Shown one piece after another: positions 29,066 to 34,674 of a stretch of DNA of 34,674 bases (the first letter of the stretch is position 1; each line of letters begins with the position of its first letter). The stretch spans positions 660,746 through 695,419 of the forward strand of contig GG745345.1 of assembly GCA_000151295.1 (NCBI GenBank). Reading direction: 5' to 3'. Position numbers and translations under genes: made by a program. The notes beneath the pieces were generated by a model. The model worked only from the letters and a program-made list of their open reading frames with translations, did not search any database and was not told where the DNA came from. Source of the DNA: Allomyces macrogynus ATCC 38327 (taxonomy: Eukaryota > Blastocladiomycota > Blastocladiomycetes > Blastocladiales > Blastocladiaceae).

Positions 29066-29835
29066 ATGACCACCAGCACTTCCCGCATCAAGATCCTCGT
29101 TGGCGGCCCTGCCGGCGCTGGTAAATCCGTTGTCGCCAACCTGCTCTCTGGGCTCGACCGGCCTGACATGGTCAAGGCCCCTTCGCCCACGCAGGGCGTG
29201 CGCATTCTCGAGCTCGAACGCGCGATCCCGGCATCCAAGTCAGCCTCGGGCGCTAATCTACTTTCGGGTGGCCGCGACGCGACCGTGACCGTCGAGTTGT
29301 GGGACGTGTCGGGCGACGACCGGTACCGCATTGCTCTCTGCTTGCAGAGGCGATTAATTGGTCGTGTCGTCGGCTAACCGAGATCAGCTTCCTCCCCTTC
29401 TGGTCGTCGACGTGCAAGGACATTGCCGGCCTCGTCCTCGTCATGAACGCCGACGTGCGCGCGCACGACCGTGCTGTGGAACAGTGGTGCGTCCAGTCTA
29501 CCGCCACGCCCTCGACTTCTCGCTCACACGGTCTCCCCACCAGGGCATCCATGTTCCCCAATCTCAAGTCCTCCCAGCTACTCGTCCTCGCGCAAAAGCA
29601 CGAGAACCCGGCGCAATCCCGCCCGCGTCCGAAGCTAGGGAAACCGCTGGCGCGCGCCCCGCTGTTCCTGACTTCGCTCGAGAACGAGGCCGACGTGATC
29701 AAAAACGAGTTTAACCAGTTTGTCGCGAATTGCGTGCGCGCCGCGGCCGAGCAGAACGATGCCGAGGAGCGCGCCGTGTTGGCCGGTGCGGGAGGACCGG
29801 TGGCGAGTGCGCCGGTGGGGAAGGTCGCGTCGTGA
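29066..29835 (+). CDS. IFT22: Intraflagellar transport protein IFT22 (RABL5), 3 exons
   Basis: Exons 29066-29322, 29388-29486 and 29544-29835 join in frame to give 215 residues. Introns are 65 nt (GTACCG donor, CTAAC branch) and 57 nt (GTGCGT donor). The N-terminus has the P-loop KILVGGPAGAGKS, then SPTQGVRILELE as in IFT22, and VELWDVSGDDRF as the G3 region. VLVMNADVRAHDRAVEQW follows, and the C-terminus is helical (FLTSLENEADVIKNEFNQF). IFT22 is a Rab-like atypical GTPase in the IFT-B complex that moves cargo in cilia and flagella. As in the family, a canonical N/TKxD motif is absent. Its presence implies a flagellated stage such as zoospores. The loop and C-terminal tail are somewhat longer than in animals (about 185 residues there). 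Confidence 0.88.
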
Positions 29836-29993
29836 TGGATGGGAACTGGAGTGGGAAGACTGGGTGACTGGAATCTATTCTTCTTTTTGATTCATCCATG
29901 GTTCCTTTCGCAAGTGTTGTATTCTGACCTACGCTATGTGTATGTTCAACGGCAATGCAGTCCCTCCCCCTCCCCTTCCCCTCTCCACCCACT

Positions 29994-32160
29994 TCACACA
30001 TCCCCCGTCAACGACGCGCCACCGACCCACCGCAAGTACGCGTCCGCTGCCAACGGCCCCGGGTACGTGCACCACTCCCCCACTGTGCCCGTCGCGCGCG
30101 CCAACTCGACCCGCCCCATGCCCGGCCCTTTGCGCGGATCCGCGGCCCCTTGGAACCACGCATGACTGCGCATTTCGGCAATCGTGATGCGCGCGTTGCA
30201 ATCGACGGCGAGGCACCGGTGCACGAGATCGACGAGCGCGGGTGAGTAACTGCGACCGGTCGGGAACGTGACGGTACCGGAAACGACGCGCTGCAGGAGT
30301 TCGCGTGGCGAGTCGCCGCGGAACGGGAACCGGCCGCAGATGAGCGTGTAGAGGACGATGCCGAGTGACCAGACGTCGACGTCGGGGCCGGCGTAGGGGA
30401 GTTTTTGCAGCATTTCTGCAAGTCGGTCGGTGGCAGAAGGACCGTTAGTATCGTGTGCGATGCAGCTGGGAAGGATGAGCAGCGTGCGTACCGGGACTCG
30501 CGTACGCCCCAGACCCCAACGGTGTCGTCAACATCCCCGTCCTCGGGGATCCGCGTCGCGAACCCGAAATCAATCAACAGGCACTGCTTGTGGTCGTCGG
30601 ATAACATCACGTTCTCGAGCTTCACGTCCCGGTGGCACCAGCCCTTTTCGTGGCAGTAGCCGACGGCATCGACCAGTTGCGCAAAAAGCACGCGCGCCTC
30701 GTCCTCACCCAGCCTGCCCGAGGGCCGTGCACTAAGCCAGTCGAACAGCTCGCCGCCGCTGAGGAAAGGGAAGACAAGGTGAATGGTCGTGGCGCTGGTC
30801 ACAACGTCGATCAGCGGGCAAATATGCGGGTGCGAGACGTCGAGTGAGATGAGCGCAACAAGTTCCGAGAGGACCATGCGTTGGGCCGAGGCCGAGCGGG
30901 CGATCGAGAGTCGGTTGATGTGTTTGATCGCGACCTGGCGGACAAGGTGGGGAATCAGCGCGCAAAGTTGGTTTCACAATGAATGTGGAGATAACGCACC
31001 TTGGCCTTACTCTCGCGATGCATCGCCAACTTGGTCTCGCCAAACGACCCCTCCCCTAACACTTTGGACACCTGGTACGTGCTCGCCAGCGCGCCGTACG
31101 TTGACGCGGCCGGCGCCGACGTCCCACCATTCCCACTTGGCCCACCGCCGCCACTCCGCCGCCGCGGATCCTCGGCCAACGACGTACTCGACCCGGCCGT
31201 CCCGTTCCGGCGCAACTCCGTCACACTCCCGGCATCCACGGAACTGCCGCGCGTCGTCGATGGCGCAATCGGCCGTGACACATGTAAGGCGGAAAACGGG
31301 TCCATGAACGAATTACCGAAGGGGGTCAACGACGGCGGACGCGCCAAGCTGTCGAGCGACCCGAGCCGCGAGCTCGAGTTGGTCCCGGATCCGCGCAGTG
31401 CCGAAGTCGTGGCCGGTTTCCGCGACGACGACGACGGCAACGCGCCGCGGAGCTTGTCGGTACTCCCCATCGTTCCAGCGTCCGCGTGCGGCGTGCCCAC
31501 GGGCGACGAACGCGCTGGAGCTGCGTCCAGTCCGTCCTGGTGCGACCCGTGAATCGCCGCCCCCCCACTACGCAATGTGCGTGGTCCAAGCGGTGAACCC
31601 GCCAAGCCCGCGCGCTCCGCGCCCGCACTGTACAGCCTCGCGCGCATTCCACCGGGCGACGCGCGCGCCGTCTGTGGTGGGGTCGTAGTCGGGCACGACT
31701 TTTTGCGGAGGACCGCGGGGGAATCGACGGGGGAGGGAGCTACGGCGGCGAGCGAGTGCAGTGGGCTCGCGTCGTTGGGCTCGGAGGGAGGGGTTTTCAG
31801 CGACGCGTCGGACCAGGTCGAGGTGGTGGACCCAGAAAGCGGGGAGGACGGGATCGGGCGGACTTGGAGTGCACGGACAGCTTCGATGGCGTCGAGGAGC
31901 GTCGTGAGAGTCGTGGAGATCAGGGCCGCGGGCGCGTCAGGACGAGTGAGAAGAGTGCGCGCGTCGTCGAGGGTCGTCGATAAGTGGTACACGGTCGTGA
32001 GCCGCGGGTCATTGGGGGACGTGAGGTCGGCATCGGGGTCGGTGTCAGTCAGGTCGGACGAGGACGTGAAGTTGGGTGCGGTCCCGTCCTTGGCCACCGG
32101 ATTGGCAGGCGCGTCGGCGGCGGCGTCAATGTCGACGATGCGGTCGGCGATGGGCGGCAT
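29994..32160 (-). CDS. Serine/threonine protein kinase, CAMK/NIM1-like, 3 exons, with a frame slip
   Basis: Exons 32160-31000, 30934-30492 and 30415-29994 give ~674 residues if one extra base is ignored. The first ~355 residues are a Ser/Pro/Thr-rich regulatory region. The kinase domain begins YQVSKVLGEGSFGETKLA (P-loop), with VAIK lysine at the start of exon 2, then WCHRDVKLENVML (catalytic loop), LLIDFGFA (DFG) and, after the slip, LGSGAYASPEML (activation segment and APE-like motif). PDVDVWSLGIVLYTLICGRF follows, and the domain closes with RITIAEMRSHAWF. The slip near 30519-30525 shifts the frame by +1 between DGDVDDT and LGSGAYASP. Intron sizes are 65 and 76 nt. The kinase resembles fungal CAMK-like, NIM1-type kinases in general form; the substrate is unknown. 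It is divergent from the deubiquitinase gene. Confidence 0.85.
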
Positions 32161-33101
32161 GGTGGTTGTGCTTGCGTAAATGAGGTTGAGTGGGGGTCAA
32201 TCGGCGACAGGAGGCTCGTTCAATCGGGTGCAGCGACGACCCCACACTGCAGATGGAGCGGTCAGAGCGGGCGAAGGCGTGCCTGCGCGATCCGCAGCAG
32301 AAATGGGTTACGATCAGGGGCTCGCGCTGCACGGTGAGGGGACGACGGCGTTGCAGCAGTGCGCTGCAGCCCTTTCGCTTGCTTAGCGGCCTTGCCGAAG
32401 TGATCAGGTCCGGAAAACTGGCCACGCGCTCATGTGATCAAATCGTGGTGTGGGAGCCTTGCGGCACACGGGTGTGCGTTAAAATTTGTGTGATGCGTCG
32501 CTGAGCCACCTGGAGACGTGACTCCACGTGGACCGTCGCCAGCCCTTGTTCGCTGCTTTCTCCCCGTTCGGCCACACGTGCTGCCCAGCTGGGTCGGCCA
32601 CGAACGACATTCACGACCGTGCGCGCGACAACGACCACCGCGATTTCGCCAGTCCTCGCCACGGCCAACCTGCTGCATTCGCACCGCCGGCCCCGTATCT
32701 GCTGTTCGCCCGGTCCCCAGGTGCCCAGCTAGCCATCCGCTCGCGTACCACGACCTACAAGCCGACGCCTCGCTGCAACGTGATTGGTCCCGCGCTCGCC
32801 ACGTCCCGCCCGCCTGCACCTCGGATCCGACGTGCCTGATTGCTCTTGAAACACGTCGCGTCGCGTTAGCGCGCCGACCTTGGACCCTCTCAACATCTCA
32901 TCGTGCTTCATTGGACCCCTGCGCGCTCGCCCTCGCCCCTGTTCTCATTCTCGCCCCCGGTTGATCATTGTCCAGTCTGTAAGTGACTCTCATTGCTGTT
33001 TGATTGGCTGTCCGCCGTGTCCAGTGGTTTGCTCGTCCGGCCACACGCGGTCCCCTTCAGCTTCCTGACCACCGTCGCGTACCCCACTTGCAGCCGTCAC
33101 C
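32161..33101. promoter_or_regulatory. Divergent region between kinase and deubiquitinase genes
   Basis: These 941 bp contain no supported gene. Two CACGTG palindromes (32525-32530 and 32575-32580) lie near its middle and could be bHLH-type sites. A CCCCACTTGCAG acceptor-like site sits about 10 bp before the deubiquitinase ATG, suggesting a 5' UTR intron. Confidence 0.4.
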
Positions 33102-34674
33102 ATGCCGCCATCGGTCTCCACCACGTCCTCCTCTGCCCCACCACCGACCGTCTCGTCGCCACGCGGCCGCTCTGTCGCCGGCTTGTCGCCGTCACGCTCC
33201 GCCTCACCCTCGTCCTCATCCTCGCCTAAATCCACGCTCCCGTCGCTCAAGAAAAGGACACGACGCTTCCTGCTCGCAAGGCGATCGCGCACGTCGCCGT
33301 CCACGTTCGATGCCCCTGCCGTCGCGTTCTGGCTCGTCCACCCGCCACCAGAATTGCCCATCCCGCCGCTCTTCTTTACGCCGCCAGAGTCCGACGCGAT
33401 CGATCGCAACGATGCGCCTTTGCCTTCCGCTCCTGTTGCCGCTATTTCCTCTTCTGCGCCCGCATCCGCACCCGCGACGGCAGCACCCGCTGCATTGGCA
33501 CCGGAGCCTGCACCGACACCCGCCTCGCCCACGTCCGCTGTGCCCCATACCCCCACCCTCCCCGCTATTCCGTCGTCCACGCCGATCGCCCCATGGGCGC
33601 GCGCCAGCCCAGCGGCCACACCCAAGTCTTCGGCACCACCGTCACCCGCTGCCGCCTCAGCACCTGCCAACGCGCTGCGTGGACCAGGACCGAAGCCCAA
33701 GCAGACCTCGCGCGCGTCGTCGCCGACCCCGAGCGAGGCCAAGAGCGCCGCGAAATCTGCCGCTGCCACCGGACCTGCGCGCTCGCAGTCGCGCGGGAGG
33801 CCGGGACAGCCCGTGGGTCCGCCAACGATCGTGACGGATGCGACCGCTACTGCAGGGCCCGCACCGGCACCGGTATCGGCCCCGGTCGATGGCCGCGCGT
33901 GGGCCAAGGCCGCCAAGGCCGGCCGAACGACCGCTGCGTCGTTGCCGACTTCGCCCACGGCCAACGGGCCCGTATCGGCGCCCGCAGCCGCGTCGAACTC
34001 GACGGGGATCGAGAGCGGGAAGCCAGCGCGATCGCCGATTCGGTTCCTGCAGGCAGATTACCAGGACGCCGCGACAACAACCCCGCCGAGGAAACGTGAC
34101 GCAAGTCCACCGGCCAAGCCGGCCGCGACTGCTGCACCTGCACCGGCCCCGGCACCCGCTCCAGTCCCCACCGCGCCGCCGTCGTCGTGGGCCGCGCTGC
34201 TCAAACCCGCGAGTGCCCCCACTTCCTCGCCGCACGTTGGCGACCGCGGTCTGTCGCCCGTCGGCGAAGCCGACGCCGACGCCGACGACGGGACTGACAC
34301 GTCCACGACTGCGACTGCGCGCCCGACCACCGCAACCACTACGCTCACTGCGGGCACCTCCTCGTCGTCGCGCCCGTCTACCGCGAGCACGACCGCGACG
34401 ATCACGCCCTCCGCCGTCTTCCAAAACGGACTCGACCGCGGCTCGACCAAACTCGTGGCCATGGGCACGCTCGCACAACAGTACCGTGAAGAGCCCGTAA
34501 CGCGCGCCGTGCCCATTGCGCCGCGTGGCTGCTGAATAACGGCAACATGTGTTTCCTGAACGTGATCTTGCAGCCGCTGATTCATTGCCCGCCGTTCTTT
34601 GCGCTCGTGCAGACCGTTGCACATAGGTCGCGCGCTTTTTTTGGTTTATGAGACAGTGATTGAGGCATTTGTAG
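33102..34674 (+). CDS. Ubiquitin-specific protease, Ubp3/USP10-like, 5' part, with frame slip
   Basis: An ATG at 33102 opens 477 codons that are mostly Pro/Ala/Ser-rich and disordered. Short motifs such as SWAALLK and PIRFLQADY recall the N-terminal regions of Ubp3/USP10 proteins. The frame stops at 34533-34535 after PIAPRG. The catalytic Cys box lies immediately after, in another frame from 34529: LLNNGNMCFLNVILQPLIHC, matching the family's Gly-Leu-x-Asn-x-Gly-Asn-x-Cys pattern with the nucleophile Cys. One missing base at about 34527-34530 would join PRG to LLNNGNMCF exactly as expected. The His box and the rest of the domain lie beyond the right edge. A possible exon end with a GTCGCG donor sits near 34625. 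Ubp3/USP10 enzymes remove ubiquitin from varied targets, in yeast and animals with a cofactor. Confidence 0.78.

Noticed and set aside
32518..32964. Plus-strand open frame of 148 codons upstream of the deubiquitinase
   Set aside because: No domain is seen, composition is typical of chance frames in GC-rich DNA, and it lies in the divergent promoter region.

Overview
The window looks like a nuclear segment of a GC-rich, intron-containing zoosporic fungus. Introns are short (mostly 49-106 nt) with GTGCGT or GTACGT donors and CAG/TAG acceptors. IFT22, an intraflagellar transport GTPase, points to a flagellated cell stage. The housekeeping genes (eS10, PUS10, RAD54) are eukaryotic. Blastocladiomycota (an Allomyces or Catenaria relative) is my best guess; this is inference from GC content, intron style, flagellar gene and scattered F-box/LRR-like genes, not from a database match.

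Layout. 1-1354 (-): polytopic membrane protein, cut by the left edge. 2235-4259 (-): large F-box/LRR-like protein. 5016-6751: a transposon relic with arms of about 350 bp in inverted orientation around a broken DDE transposase. 6752-8409: lower-GC debris with a coiled-coil ORF. 8410-9715 (-): rhomboid protease, divergent from 10074-10630 (+), a YjbQ/UPF0047 protein. 10895-11897 (-): ribosomal protein eS10, divergent from 12234-13949 (+), the pseudouridine synthase Pus10. 14633-16582 (+): proline/serine-rich single-pass surface protein. 18744-21091 (+): CUE-CUE-CUE-Smr protein of the Cue2/N4BP2 type. 25207-28701 (-): RAD54, divergent from 29066-29835 (+), IFT22. 29994-32160 (-): protein kinase, divergent from 33102-edge (+), a Ubp3/USP10-like deubiquitinase.

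The most striking structure is an apparently perfect 1,273-bp inverted repeat (16240-17512 and 22540-23812) around a 5.0-kb spacer carrying the Cue2-like gene. The left arm holds the last ~113 codons and 3' flank of the surface-protein gene; the right arm is a promoterless reversed copy. F-box/LRR gene fragments lie in the spacer and beside the right arm.

A second pattern is that conserved genes carry single small lesions: an in-frame TAG and a frame slip at a G15 tract in RAD54, a +1 slip in the kinase activation segment, and a -1 slip beside the catalytic Cys box of the deubiquitinase. Everything around them is well conserved, so consensus errors in a draft assembly are the simplest explanation, but recent inactivation is possible. 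TAG is not generally recoded here, since PUS10 and the Cue2-like gene end in it. No shared pathway joins the genes. RAD54 (recombination), the Cue2-like nuclease and eS10 (translation and its quality control), and PUS10 and YjbQ (RNA modification and metabolite chemistry) are typical dispersed eukaryotic neighbours.
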